Shown here one piece after another: positions 13,015 through 19,899 of a DNA stretch of 49,099 bases. Each line of letters opens with the position of its first letter. Within the stretch, counting starts at the first letter, position 1. Below the pieces are notes generated by a model. That model ran no database searches and was not told the origin of the DNA. It was given only the letters and a program-made list of their open reading frames with translations. The stretch lies in the NCBI RefSeq assembly GCF_001050195.2, contig NZ_DF967965.1:2534014-2583112 (forward strand), written 5' to 3'. This DNA is from Anaerolinea thermolimosa (lineage in GTDB: Bacteria > Chloroflexota > Anaerolineae > Anaerolineales > Anaerolineaceae). The translations under genes were made by a program, and so were the position numbers.

Positions 13015-13027
13015 TATAATAAAGATA
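13015..13027 (+). promoter_or_regulatory. -10 box of the HTH-ImmA gene, probably leaderless
   Basis: A perfect TATAAT (13015-13020) ends 6 bp before the ATG at 13027, so the transcript would begin at or near the start codon. No Shine-Dalgarno fits. No clear -35 box is seen. Confidence 0.55.
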
Positions 13028-14232
13028 TGAATCCGTCAGGCAGAATTTCATCTTCTCCTCGTTTAAAAATCACCCCATCCCTGTTGAAATGGGCCCGAGA
13101 ACGCTCGCTGCTGGATTTCAATACCCTTGCTCGAAAAACAGGGGTAAAACCAGAAGTGCTCCAGTCGTGGGAACAGGGTGAGACAGCGCCTACCTACCGT
13201 CAGGCTGAGAAACTGGCGCATGCTCTTCACATTCCTTTTGGATATCTTTTCCTCTCCCAACCCCCCTTTGCGCCTTCTGCCGTCCCTGACTTCCGCAGAT
13301 TACCCGAATCCCAGATTGGACGTTTCAGCCCCGAACTGGAATCCGTGCTGAATGATGCAAAGCGTAAACAAGCCTGGCTGCATGAATGGCGGGTTGAGGA
13401 AGGCTTTTCGCCTTTGCCTTTTATCGGAAAATTTTCTCCGGAAGATAGCCCTCAAACGGTTGCAGAACAGATTCGTTCCGTCCTGGATCTGCCTTCCCCA
13501 ACCGCTAAAGGGTTATATTCCTGGAACGAGCATTTACAAAAGCTGGTGAAACATGCCGAAAAAGCCGGTATAGCGGTAATTCGCAACGGCGTTGTCCTTT
13601 CCGATAACCGCCGTCCGTTGAGTGTGGAAGAGTTTCGCGGTTTTAATTTACCTGACAATTATGCGCCGGTCATTTTCATCAACGCTCAGGATAGTATTGC
13701 AGGGCAGATCTTTACTCTTGCCCATGAACTGGCCCATCTTTGGATTGGGGCAGGGGGCATCTCCAACCCTTTGACCGCCGATAACCCACTGGATACTTCC
13801 GAAACCGAACGGTTTTGTAATCGCGTTGCCGCAGAACTTCTGCTCCCTCAGAACCCTTTTCTAGAACACTGGCCATCTGGAACAACAACGCTCCCTGAAA
13901 TCCTGAATGCGGCTCAACAGCTTGCCAGAGAGTTCAAAGTCAGCGCACCCGCTGTTTTGCTCCGGGCCTGTGAATTGAACAGACTGGATGCCCCTCTTTT
14001 TCGTGCTGCATACGAAGAAATATACCGGCAGGTAATTCCACTTAGAAAGAAAACAGGCGGTGGAAGTTTCTATGCTACCTGGCAGGCCCGCAACAGCCAG
14101 ACCGTTGTCACCGAAGTTCTTCAGGCGTTGAGACAGGGAAAGGTCCTTTATCGTGACGCGGCTCGCCTGCTCAATACCAACCTCGCTACCCTTGAGAAAG
14201 CCCTGAACAGGATGAAAACAGGTCGACTATGA
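13027..14232 (+). CDS. XRE-family HTH fused to ImmA/IrrE-type metallopeptidase
   Basis: A 401-residue protein: HTH domain about residues 20-75 (TLARKTGVKPEVLQSWEQGE), a linker, and a COG2856/ImmA domain with the zinc motif HELAH (ifTLAHELAHLW) near residue 236, followed by ETERFCNRVAAELLLP with the third ligand Glu. In ICEBs1-type elements ImmA cleaves the repressor ImmR to induce transfer; here regulator and protease are one chain. The ATG overlaps the next gene by 4 bp (ATGA), the standard pairing with DUF4411. It is divergent from the pilin promoter. It likely acts as antitoxin and operon regulator. Confidence 0.85.
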   Translation: MNPSGRISSSPRLKITPSLLKWARERSLLDFNTLARKTGVKPEVLQSWEQGETAPTYRQAEKLAHALHIPFGYLFLSQPPFAPSAVPDFRRLPESQIGRFSPELESVLNDAKRKQAWLHEWRVEEGFSPLPFIGKFSPEDSPQTVAEQIRSVLDLPSPTAKGLYSWNEHLQKLVKHAEKAGIAVIRNGVVLSDNRRPLSVEEFRGFNLPDNYAPVIFINAQDSIAGQIFTLAHELAHLWIGAGGISNPLTADNPLDTSETERFCNRVAAELLLPQNPFLEHWPSGTTTLPEILNAAQQLAREFKVSAPAVLLRACELNRLDAPLFRAAYEEIYRQVIPLRKKTGGGSFYATWQARNSQTVVTEVLQALRQGKVLYRDAARLLNTNLATLEKALNRMKTGRL

Positions 14233-15422
14233 AGTATTGCCTGGATGCCAATGTATTCATTGAGCCCAGCAAAGGGTGGTATGCTTTTGACATCGCTCCT
14301 GCATTCTGGGATGCCTTACTGGAATGGAGGCAAAAGCAAATCCTGTGCAGTATTTTGCCCATTTATGATGAGATTGTGGAGCACAAAGAGCAAAACGCCC
14401 TGGTGAGGTGGGTAAAAGAACATGGGAAGGATTTCTTTCTCCCCCTTGACGAAGATGCCTGGATTGAATTCGGAAACATCGCCGATTTGGTAAGGCGCCG
14501 CTATGAAGATCACATCGCAGAGGATTTTCTCGACTGTTCAGATCCCATGGTGATCGCATATGCCAGAGCGCACGGCCTGATCGTTGTGACTGAAGAGAAG
14601 TGGAAGAACGAGGACCAAAAATCTAATGGTAAGGTGGGCGGAAAGAAAATTCATATTCCCAACGTTTGCCAGCTTGTTGAGGTGCAGTGGATCAGCACCG
14701 TGGAAATGCTCAGAGATTTGAAGTTCCAGTTAGGTGAAATTTTAGCCGGTCAGAAAGTATTGCGCAGTTGTACTGCGTGTTTTTTGCCCCTTACGGGGGC
14801 AAAAACGGGCAGTTTTACCGCGTTTTCGGGCGTTTTACGCAGTACAACTGTAGTTGTACGGAATGTTTTGCGTTATAATCTCAACTGGAAAGTTCATCTG
14901 AGCCCATGCCTACCGTTCTGGTTATTGGCCCTTATCGCTTCTTTTTCGTTTCTCTGGATTACGGTGAACCGCCTCATATCCATGTGCAACGGGAAAAGTT
15001 TGTCGCTAAATTCTGGCTGGATCCGGTCCAACTGGAAAAATCCGGTGGGTTCAAAGCACAGGAACTTAACCAGATTGGTAAACTGGTTCAGGAAAACCAG
15101 ACGTATCTCTTGGAGCGTTGGTATGAGCACTTTGGTCAATGAAATCCAGCAGGCACGTGCCCAGTCCGTTCGGATTACTGAAGATATGCTCGTCGTGGAA
15201 CTGACCGACGGACGTGTTATCAGCGTCCCGCTCGCCTGGTACCCCAGACTGTGGTATGGTAGCGAGAGCGAGCGCGCTCATTTCGAGATTATCGGCGAAG
15301 GGGAGTACATCCATTGGCCAGAACTGGACGAGGATTTGAGTGTAAGCGGAATTCTTAAGGGACGCCGTTCCCTTGAAAACCCAGAATCCCTCAAGAAATG
15401 GCTGGCAAAACGCCAGAAATAA
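14229..15422 (+). CDS. DUF4411 PIN-like protein, stop codon lost; frame runs into DUF2442
   Basis: Residues 1 to about 172 are a PIN-like DUF4411 protein, a putative ribonuclease toxin: MKYCLDANVFIEPS with the first Asp, acidic residues in FLDCSDPMVIAYA, and VTEEKW near the end of the fold. Family members end near LRDLKFQLG, but no stop follows. The frame continues through the repeated operator, a terminator hairpin and, out of register, the whole DUF4160 gene, and then joins the DUF2442 frame in phase, giving 397 residues. The extension between about 175 and 298 is not protein-like. I infer loss of the natural stop when the promoter segment was duplicated. The terminator at 14781 probably limits the transcript. 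Confidence 0.75.
   Translation: MKYCLDANVFIEPSKGWYAFDIAPAFWDALLEWRQKQILCSILPIYDEIVEHKEQNALVRWVKEHGKDFFLPLDEDAWIEFGNIADLVRRRYEDHIAEDFLDCSDPMVIAYARAHGLIVVTEEKWKNEDQKSNGKVGGKKIHIPNVCQLVEVQWISTVEMLRDLKFQLGEILAGQKVLRSCTACFLPLTGAKTGSFTAFSGVLRSTTVVVRNVLRYNLNWKVHLSPCLPFWLLALIASFSFLWITVNRLISMCNGKSLSLNSGWIRSNWKNPVGSKHRNLTRLVNWFRKTRRISWSVGMSTLVNEIQQARAQSVRITEDMLVVELTDGRVISVPLAWYPRLWYGSESERAHFEIIGEGEYIHWPELDEDLSVSGILKGRRSLENPESLKKWLAKRQK
14763..14777. promoter_or_regulatory. Operator-like palindrome O2
   Basis: CGCAGTTGTACTGCG, identical to O1 at 12982, including the following TGTTTTTT. It is a duplicate of the HTH-ImmA promoter-operator segment behind the DUF4411 gene. Confidence 0.65.
14781..14805. 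terminator. Bidirectional hairpin terminator
   Basis: TTTTTGCCCC, TTACG, GGGGCAAAAA: a symmetrical stem with A and T runs between DUF4411 and DUF4160. Confidence 0.7.
14838..14879 (+). promoter_or_regulatory. Operator O3 and promoter of DUF4160-DUF2442
   Basis: An inverted copy of the operator (CGCAGTACAACTG, 14838-14850) abuts TAGTTGTACGG (14851-14861), forming the palindrome GTACAACTGTAGTTGTAC. A TATAAT box follows at 14874-14879, 27 bp before the DUF4160 ATG. Confidence 0.6.
14906..15142 (+). CDS. DUF4160 protein, putative toxin-antitoxin component
   Basis: A 78-residue protein with the family signature FFFVSLDYGEPPHIHVQRE, an aromatic N-terminal strand followed by E-PPHIHV. DUF4160 genes are normally followed by DUF2442, and the pair is regarded as a toxin-antitoxin module. 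The next gene overlaps its end by 20 bp. Low-copy promoter with operator O3 sits directly upstream, so it may share a regulator with HTH-ImmA. The gene is fully overlapped in another frame by the read-through extension of DUF4411. Confidence 0.8.
   Translation: MPTVLVIGPYRFFFVSLDYGEPPHIHVQREKFVAKFWLDPVQLEKSGGFKAQELNQIGKLVQENQTYLLERWYEHFGQ
15123..15422 (+). CDS. DUF2442 protein, partner of DUF4160
   Basis: A 99-residue protein with the DUF2442 pattern: LVVELTDGRVISVPLAWYPR (strand, turn, then PLxWYPRL) followed by FEIIGEGEYIHWPELDEDLS. The ATG at 15123 overlaps the end of DUF4160, indicating translational coupling. The extra C-terminal helix (RSLENPESLKKWLAKRQK) is typical of the longer members. 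The stop at 15422 lies inside the convergent prepilin peptidase gene (31-bp tail-to-tail overlap). Confidence 0.8.
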   Translation: MSTLVNEIQQARAQSVRITEDMLVVELTDGRVISVPLAWYPRLWYGSESERAHFEIIGEGEYIHWPELDEDLSVSGILKGRRSLENPESLKKWLAKRQK

Positions 15423-15801
15423 TCATCCACCCCACCACCCCCACCAGAAAGCCCACATAGCCCGGCATGCTGCGTTCGCGGCGCACCAGCCACCACAGCA
15501 GGTACACTCCAACCGTCCCCAGCCACGCCGCCAGGTACAGGCGCGGGTCAACCAGCGCCAGCGCCGCCAGCCCCTTCATGTCCCCGCCCGGCAGGACGCC
15601 CAGCAGGGTCAGCGCCACCGTCACCCCAGCCAGCGCCCACGCAAGCCACCCGTCCGGATGGAGCACCCGCCATACCAGCCCTGCCGCCACCGCGGGCAGG
15701 GTCAGCCAGTCGGGTACTTCCCGCCGCCGCAGGTCAAAGACGGCGCAAACCAGCAGCCAGAGGAATATGAAAACATCTCTTCCTTCGATTGTCACCTGCA
15801 T
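15391..15801 (-). CDS. Type IV prepilin peptidase (A24 family, TadV/CpaA-like)
   Basis: A 136-residue polytopic membrane aspartyl protease that would cleave the Flp pilin and TadE/TadG leaders. The two catalytic Asp are in FDLRRREVPDW (about residue 27) and GGDMKG (about residue 74, the GxGD motif). Four to six hydrophobic segments follow the TadV size class, without an N-methylation domain. The ATG at 15801 is used; a GTG two codons later has better spacing to AAGGAG. It stands alone, separated from both pilus operons by toxin modules, and converges on DUF2442. Confidence 0.8.
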   Translation of the reverse strand: MQVTIEGRDVFIFLWLLVCAVFDLRRREVPDWLTLPAVAAGLVWRVLHPDGWLAWALAGVTVALTLLGVLPGGDMKGLAALALVDPRLYLAAWLGTVGVYLLWWLVRRERSMPGYVGFLVGVVGWMIISGVLPAIS

Positions 15802-15812
15802 GCTCCTTGACG

Positions 15813-15835
15813 GTTGTACGCCAATGACGTACAAT
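15813..15835. promoter_or_regulatory. Operator-like inverted repeat O4
   Basis: GTTGTACG (15813-15820) and CGTACAAT (15828-15835) form an inverted repeat that shares the GTTGTAC half-site with O1-O3. It lies between the divergent prepilin peptidase and RelE genes. Confidence 0.5.
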
Positions 15836-15880
15836 CACTTTGCAGCAAAACCAGACTGAAACAGCCGCCGCCTCCGCCTT

Positions 15881-16201
15881 ATGCACTTCATCGAGACTTC
15901 CGTCTTCACCCGCCGCATTATCGAACTGCTCAGTGATGAGGAATACCGTCAACTTCAGCTCTACCTCGCTGAAAGACCCGATGCGGGTAAGATCATCCCG
16001 GGAAGCGGCGGACTGCGTAAACTTCGCTGGGGTGTGGATCAGACAGGGAAGCGCGGCGGCATCCGTCTAATTTATTACTGGGTCATTCGTCAGGACACCA
16101 TCCTGTTATTGTTCGCTTTCCGAAAGAACGAGCGTTCCGACCTGACACCGGAACAACTCCACATCCTGCGCCGGATTGTCGAGGAGGAGTACCATGAATA
16201 A
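15881..16201 (+). CDS. RelE/HigB-family toxin
   Basis: A 106-residue protein with the RelE fold pattern: FTRRIIELLSDEEYRQLQLY in the helical part, then GGLRKLRWGVDQTGKRGG, IRLIYYWV and LLFAFRKNERSDLTPEQ. Such toxins cleave mRNA on the ribosome or inhibit translation. Conserved basic residues (Lys/Arg in LRKLRW, RGGIRLIYY, FRKNER) are present. It overlaps the antitoxin gene by 8 bp. The toxin-first order with an HTH antitoxin is typical of HigBA and RelE-NadS modules. The module probably stabilises the element. Confidence 0.85.
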   Translation: MHFIETSVFTRRIIELLSDEEYRQLQLYLAERPDAGKIIPGSGGLRKLRWGVDQTGKRGGIRLIYYWVIRQDTILLLFAFRKNERSDLTPEQLHILRRIVEEEYHE

Positions 16202-16487
16202 CGAAACCTTTACCGAACTATTGAGCAGCATCCAGGAAGGGGCAGAAATTCTTCAAGGGCGGAAGCCCCCTTCCCGTGCTTTCGAGATCAATGCTGGAGA
16301 TGTGAAAGCCATTCGTGAACGGCTGGGGCTTTCCCAGCGCCAGTTTGCCGCCCTGATGGGTGTCAGCGTTGACACCCTGCAGAACTGGGAGCAAAACCGC
16401 CGTAAACCGCGCGGCGCAGCCAGAACCCTTCTGCTCATTGCCGCCAGACATCCCGAAGTGATACTGGATGTCCTGCACTCCTCTTGA
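16194..16487 (+). CDS. NadS-like HTH antitoxin
   Basis: A 97-residue protein with a Cro/C1-type HTH in its C-terminal half (IRERLGLSQRQFAALMGVSV, DTLQNWEQNRRKP), matching NadS/HigA antitoxins of RelE-like toxins. GAGGAG lies 6 nt before the ATG at 16194. The N-terminal 35 residues would bind the toxin. It is followed by a second HTH gene that overlaps its stop codon (TGATG). Confidence 0.85.
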   Translation: MNNETFTELLSSIQEGAEILQGRKPPSRAFEINAGDVKAIRERLGLSQRQFAALMGVSVDTLQNWEQNRRKPRGAARTLLLIAARHPEVILDVLHSS

Positions 16488-16801
16488 TGATTGGTCGAAT
16501 CTTTGAGATGCCACGAGACCTTTCTCCTGTCCATCCCGGTGAAATTCTCCTCGAGGAATTCCTCAAGCCTTTGGGGATCAGCCAGAATGCCCTGGCTCGC
16601 GCTCTGCGCGTTCCGCCCGACCGCATCAACGCCATCGTGCAGGGCAAGCGCAGCATTACCGCCGATACTGCCCTGCGCCTGGCACGCGCTTTCGGCACTA
16701 CTCCCCAGTTCTGGCTCAACCTTCAGACCCGCTACGACCTGGAAATCGCCCGTGAAGGTCTGGAAGGTCAGATCGAACGTGAAGTCCTGCCCCTGGTCTA
16801 A
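16487..16801 (+). CDS. higA: HigA-family HTH antitoxin without its own toxin
   Basis: A 104-residue HigA/VapI-type protein: SPVHPGEILLEEFLKPLGIS, QNALARALRVPPDRINAIVQ and TPQFWLNLQTRYDLEIA are signature blocks. The usual order is higB-higA; here the gene follows an already complete RelE-antitoxin pair, so it is a supernumerary antitoxin, perhaps neutralising host HigB or acting as a regulator. The ATG at 16487 overlaps the preceding stop. It converges with the amidase gene (4-bp overlap). Confidence 0.85.
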   Translation: MIGRIFEMPRDLSPVHPGEILLEEFLKPLGISQNALARALRVPPDRINAIVQGKRSITADTALRLARAFGTTPQFWLNLQTRYDLEIAREGLEGQIEREVLPLV

Positions 16802-17673
16802 CGTCCCCATATCGCCCTTCCCCGCGGATTGCCGTTGCGCTCCCAGAAGAGATTGAGCGCCGGACCCGGGTCGCGCTTGCCCTGCACGCGGTAGTGTCCC
16901 AACACATGGTCAGGGTCAACCGCAATGCCCCAGCGCACGGCAATATCCTCCACCAGCCGTTTCAGCGCATCCCGCTGCGCCTGCGGGTACTCCTCCCACC
17001 AGCGCCAGCCGAACGCCATCCCGTAGTCCTCGTACACCGCTCCCCGCCAGTCCTGCGGCACTTTGCCGCGGTTCACCAGTTCAATCCCGATACTGCGGCT
17101 CTCCGGTCTACCGTCCCCGCACAGAAACGCCGGGCAGGACGATACACAGCCTTCCACCCCGCAGGCGACATGGTACGCCACCGCCCGCTCCGGGACTAAC
17201 TGATACACCGTCCCGTCCCGATCTACCACGTAATGCGCGCTCACCCGGCTCTGCGGGTCGCGCAGGTGCGCCAGGGCTGCGGGCAATTCGCCCTCCGTGG
17301 CATGCACCACCACCGCCTGCGGACGGTTCTCCCCGCCGTGATTGCAGGACGCCGCCACCACCGCCCCGGCGTAGTCCGGCGTGAAAGCCGCCGCCCCACC
17401 CTTTCGACATCCCTCCAGATAGGTCTGGAGGTTGTCCGGCACAGCAGTGGGTGTGGGCATGGGTGTCGCCGTTGGCACAGCCATCGGGGTGGCGGTCGGT
17501 TCAAACACCGCCGCCGTCAGCAGGGGTGTGGGGGTCGGAGAGGGCAGGGCTTGCGCCGCTGCCACTCTCGCCCTGGGGACGTGCACCAGTGCCCCCCACA
17601 CCCCGCCCACCACCAGTCCGATCATCATCAGACCGGTGAGCAACTTTCTCGGCGAGACAATCTCAATCTCCAT
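16798..17673 (-). CDS. Membrane-anchored N-acetylmuramoyl-L-alanine amidase
   Basis: A 291-residue peptidoglycan hydrolase: transmembrane anchor (LTGLMMIGLVVGGVWGALV), a Pro/Thr stalk (about 45-80: TPTPLL, MAVPTATPMPTPTA) and an amidase_2/PGRP domain (about 110-285). Zinc-binding and catalytic elements are VVVHATEGE, SAHYVVDRDG and VLGHYRVQGKRDPGP. It would open the cell wall locally for pilus passage, the role played by lytic enzymes of conjugation systems. It is the last gene of the main leftward pilus operon. Its start overlaps the CAP gene by 11 bp. Confidence 0.85.
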   Translation of the reverse strand: MEIEIVSPRKLLTGLMMIGLVVGGVWGALVHVPRARVAAAQALPSPTPTPLLTAAVFEPTATPMAVPTATPMPTPTAVPDNLQTYLEGCRKGGAAAFTPDYAGAVVAASCNHGGENRPQAVVVHATEGELPAALAHLRDPQSRVSAHYVVDRDGTVYQLVPERAVAYHVACGVEGCVSSCPAFLCGDGRPESRSIGIELVNRGKVPQDWRGAVYEDYGMAFGWRWWEEYPQAQRDALKRLVEDIAVRWGIAVDPDHVLGHYRVQGKRDPGPALNLFWERNGNPRGRAIWGR

Positions 17674-18922
17674 GCGGTAACAGCACCCGCAACGGCAGAA
17701 TATCCAGCGGTTCGGTCGCCGTGGTGAACGTCCAGCGCACCTCCTGACTGCCCGCCCAGGTCACCCTCATCGTGTAGGTCTTTCCTGCCTGCAGCGGCAG
17801 ACGGGGTATGATCATCAGTGCGCCTCGCTCCGCCAGCGCGCTGCGTCCCTGCAGTTCCAGATCGCGGTTCGGATTGTGGTACGACCAGCCGTGAATCACG
17901 CAGTGCTCCAGCAGGGTACTGCCCTGCTGCAGGGTGGTGGACGCAATCGTCCCCGGCGGGTAGGGCAGGTACATTGCCAGCAGCGCTGCACCCGTCGGCG
18001 CCGTGTAGCCCGGGCAGGCCGTCAGCGGGTCGGGCTGCGCCAGCCCGTTGTACGAGAGCACCGGCAGCGTCCCGTTGTCCTTCGGGAAGGTGGTCGGCGC
18101 GGGAACCAGGCTCCAGTCCTGCCCGTGGAACACATCCAGCGCCGCGGCGCTGTAAGAACCGCTCCACACCGTTTCCAGCCGCGCGCTGCCAAAGCCCACT
18201 TCCACCAGCCGCCCGTCCAGCGCGTTCAGCGCATGGAACGGCGACGCCATCATCGCATCCACCGCCTGCTCATCGCCCGGGAACACATCCACCCCAAATG
18301 CAAGATTTGCCGCCTGCCCGCACGCATCGCCTTCAATCGTGTACCCCGGCAGTTCAGGGTCTTCCGTGTGCGCCGCAATCCCGTTGTTCACCATCCAGCG
18401 GGCATGCGCCCGGCAGGCGGAATGCAGTTCCAGATTGCCGCTCACCGCAGGCAGTCCCGCCAGCGAACGCCACCAGTTCAACCGTCCCACCGCCGCGACC
18501 GGGTCGTACACCGGTGGCGGTAACGGCGTGCCGCTACTCATAATCAGCGGCAGGTACACCCGGAAGGTCGCGCCTGCCTGCGCCGGGAACAGGCGCACGT
18601 CCCACGTCGTCACCGCATCCACCGCCGTGCCGCTGCGCACTTGCGTCTCGTATCCGTCCTTCGATACCACCACCTCATACGGCTCCAGACGCGGGATTTT
18701 CAGGATGAACGCCTGCCGTTCGGCGTTCCACACCCCGTAACGGGTGCAGGCGTCCGCAGGCAGACCCTCACAGAGCGGGTTCTCCACCTGCGCATCTGCC
18801 AGCACCACTCCCGTCACGCCGTCCCGCACCGTGACCCACATCTCCACCCACGGCAGGCTCTGCGCCTGCACGGGGAGAACCAGAAAAGCCATCTGCAAGA
18901 CAACCAGAAGCGCCCGCTTCAT
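17663..18922 (-). CDS. Secreted CAP/SCP-domain protein
   Basis: A 419-residue protein with a signal peptide (MKRALLVVLQMAFLVLPVQA), a carboxypeptidase-regulatory-like beta domain (VTVRDGVTGVVLADAQVENP) and a CAP domain (about 165-310): RLNWWRSLAGLPAVSGNLEL, ACRAHARWMVNNGIAAHTED. The C-terminal 90 residues form another beta domain (LPLQAGKTYTMRVTWAG). CAP proteins are extracellular and may act as adhesins or proteases. The ATG at 18922 lies 6 bp from the TadC stop. Being within the Tad operon, it may contact the recipient or pilus surface (inference). Confidence 0.8.
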   Translation of the reverse strand: MKRALLVVLQMAFLVLPVQAQSLPWVEMWVTVRDGVTGVVLADAQVENPLCEGLPADACTRYGVWNAERQAFILKIPRLEPYEVVVSKDGYETQVRSGTAVDAVTTWDVRLFPAQAGATFRVYLPLIMSSGTPLPPPVYDPVAAVGRLNWWRSLAGLPAVSGNLELHSACRAHARWMVNNGIAAHTEDPELPGYTIEGDACGQAANLAFGVDVFPGDEQAVDAMMASPFHALNALDGRLVEVGFGSARLETVWSGSYSAAALDVFHGQDWSLVPAPTTFPKDNGTLPVLSYNGLAQPDPLTACPGYTAPTGAALLAMYLPYPPGTIASTTLQQGSTLLEHCVIHGWSYHNPNRDLELQGRSALAERGALMIIPRLPLQAGKTYTMRVTWAGSQEVRWTFTTATEPLDILPLRVLLPHGD

Positions 18923-18927
18923 GCTAC

Positions 18928-19794
18928 CTACCCTCCCAGGAAGATTTGCAGCACCGGACGCAGGGAGGCAAACAAAAGCAGTCCCACGAACGGCACAAAG
19001 AAGAACAGCGCCACCACCAGCACCAGGCGGGAGTCCAGTTTCTCCACCTCGCTTTGCAGTTTGGCGCGGTACTCCTGTCCCAGGGCGCGGGCAATTTCGC
19101 TCATCAGCGCCGCCCCTGCCACGCCCTTGCTGGCGACCAGGTCTAACTGACTGCCAAAGGCGTGCAGGGCGGGAATGCCGCTGGCGCCCATCGCCTCGAC
19201 CAGCGTCCCGGAGATAGGCTTGCGCGAGAACAACGGCCTGCCCGTCCCGCGGCTCATCTCCACCGCTTCCCGCAGGAGCGTTGAGAGCGGTCCCGGAATC
19301 GCCGCCGCCCGCGCTACCGCCACGTCCGGAGCGGTGCCTGCCGCCAGTTCTGCGGCAATCAGCGCCGCCGTCTCCGGCAGGGTGCGGAACACCCGCTTGC
19401 GTACCGTGTTCGCCTTTGACCGCAGCCGCACCAGCGGGTAGGCGAACGCCATCACCGGCACCAGCAGACTCAGCGGCGCCGGGTTGACCATCACCACCAG
19501 CAAGCCTGCTCCAGCAAACAGCAAACTCTGGAACACCACCCCGCCGAGCGACTGCCCGACGTACTGCCCGCCGCGCTGCGCCCAGCGCAGGTGATCTTCC
19601 CACGTTTTCACCGAAAGCAGTTTGCCCGCCACCGCTTCGCCGATTGTTTCCTGCTTCGTCTTCTTCTCCGTGCGTTCGGCGTAGTATTCGCTCAAAGCTT
19701 TGGCGGCTCTGCCTCCGCCCACCTTCACGTTCTGCGCCACGCCCCACACCAGCAGGGCCAGGGACAGTGGGATGAGAATCTGCGCCGCTTCCAT
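18928..19794 (-). CDS. tadC: TadC-like pilus platform protein
   Basis: A 288-residue inner-membrane protein of the T2SF/GspF superfamily. Hydrophobic segments lie at about 5-22, 88-125 and 265-288, with a conserved cytosolic helical domain RVFRTLPETAALIAAELAAG (the T2SF signature FP-x-x-LP equivalent). With TadB it forms the platform that transduces TadA ATP hydrolysis to pilin polymerisation. It lies in the order TadB, micro-protein, TadC, CAP. Confidence 0.82.
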   Translation of the reverse strand: MEAAQILIPLSLALLVWGVAQNVKVGGGRAAKALSEYYAERTEKKTKQETIGEAVAGKLLSVKTWEDHLRWAQRGGQYVGQSLGGVVFQSLLFAGAGLLVVMVNPAPLSLLVPVMAFAYPLVRLRSKANTVRKRVFRTLPETAALIAAELAAGTAPDVAVARAAAIPGPLSTLLREAVEMSRGTGRPLFSRKPISGTLVEAMGASGIPALHAFGSQLDLVASKGVAGAALMSEIARALGQEYRAKLQSEVEKLDSRLVLVVALFFFVPFVGLLLFASLRPVLQIFLGG

Positions 19795-19797
19795 CCC

Positions 19798-19899
19798 TCA
19801 CCTCCGCTCCATGAAGAAGTCCCGCAGCACCTCAAAGGTGTAGCCCAGGGCAAAGCCAATCGAAAGCCCCAGCACCAGGAATCTCACCGCTTCGCTCAT
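19798..19899 (-). CDS. 33-residue membrane protein between TadB and TadC
   Basis: Encodes MSEAVRFLVLGLSIGFALGY then TFEVLRDFFMERR: one transmembrane helix with a basic C-terminal end. Its ATG overlaps the TadB stop codon (4 bp), and its stop lies 3 bp before TadC, so it is translationally coupled to both. This tight packing argues for a real gene and a possible platform subunit. Too short to assign. Confidence 0.6.
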   Translation of the reverse strand: MSEAVRFLVLGLSIGFALGYTFEVLRDFFMERR

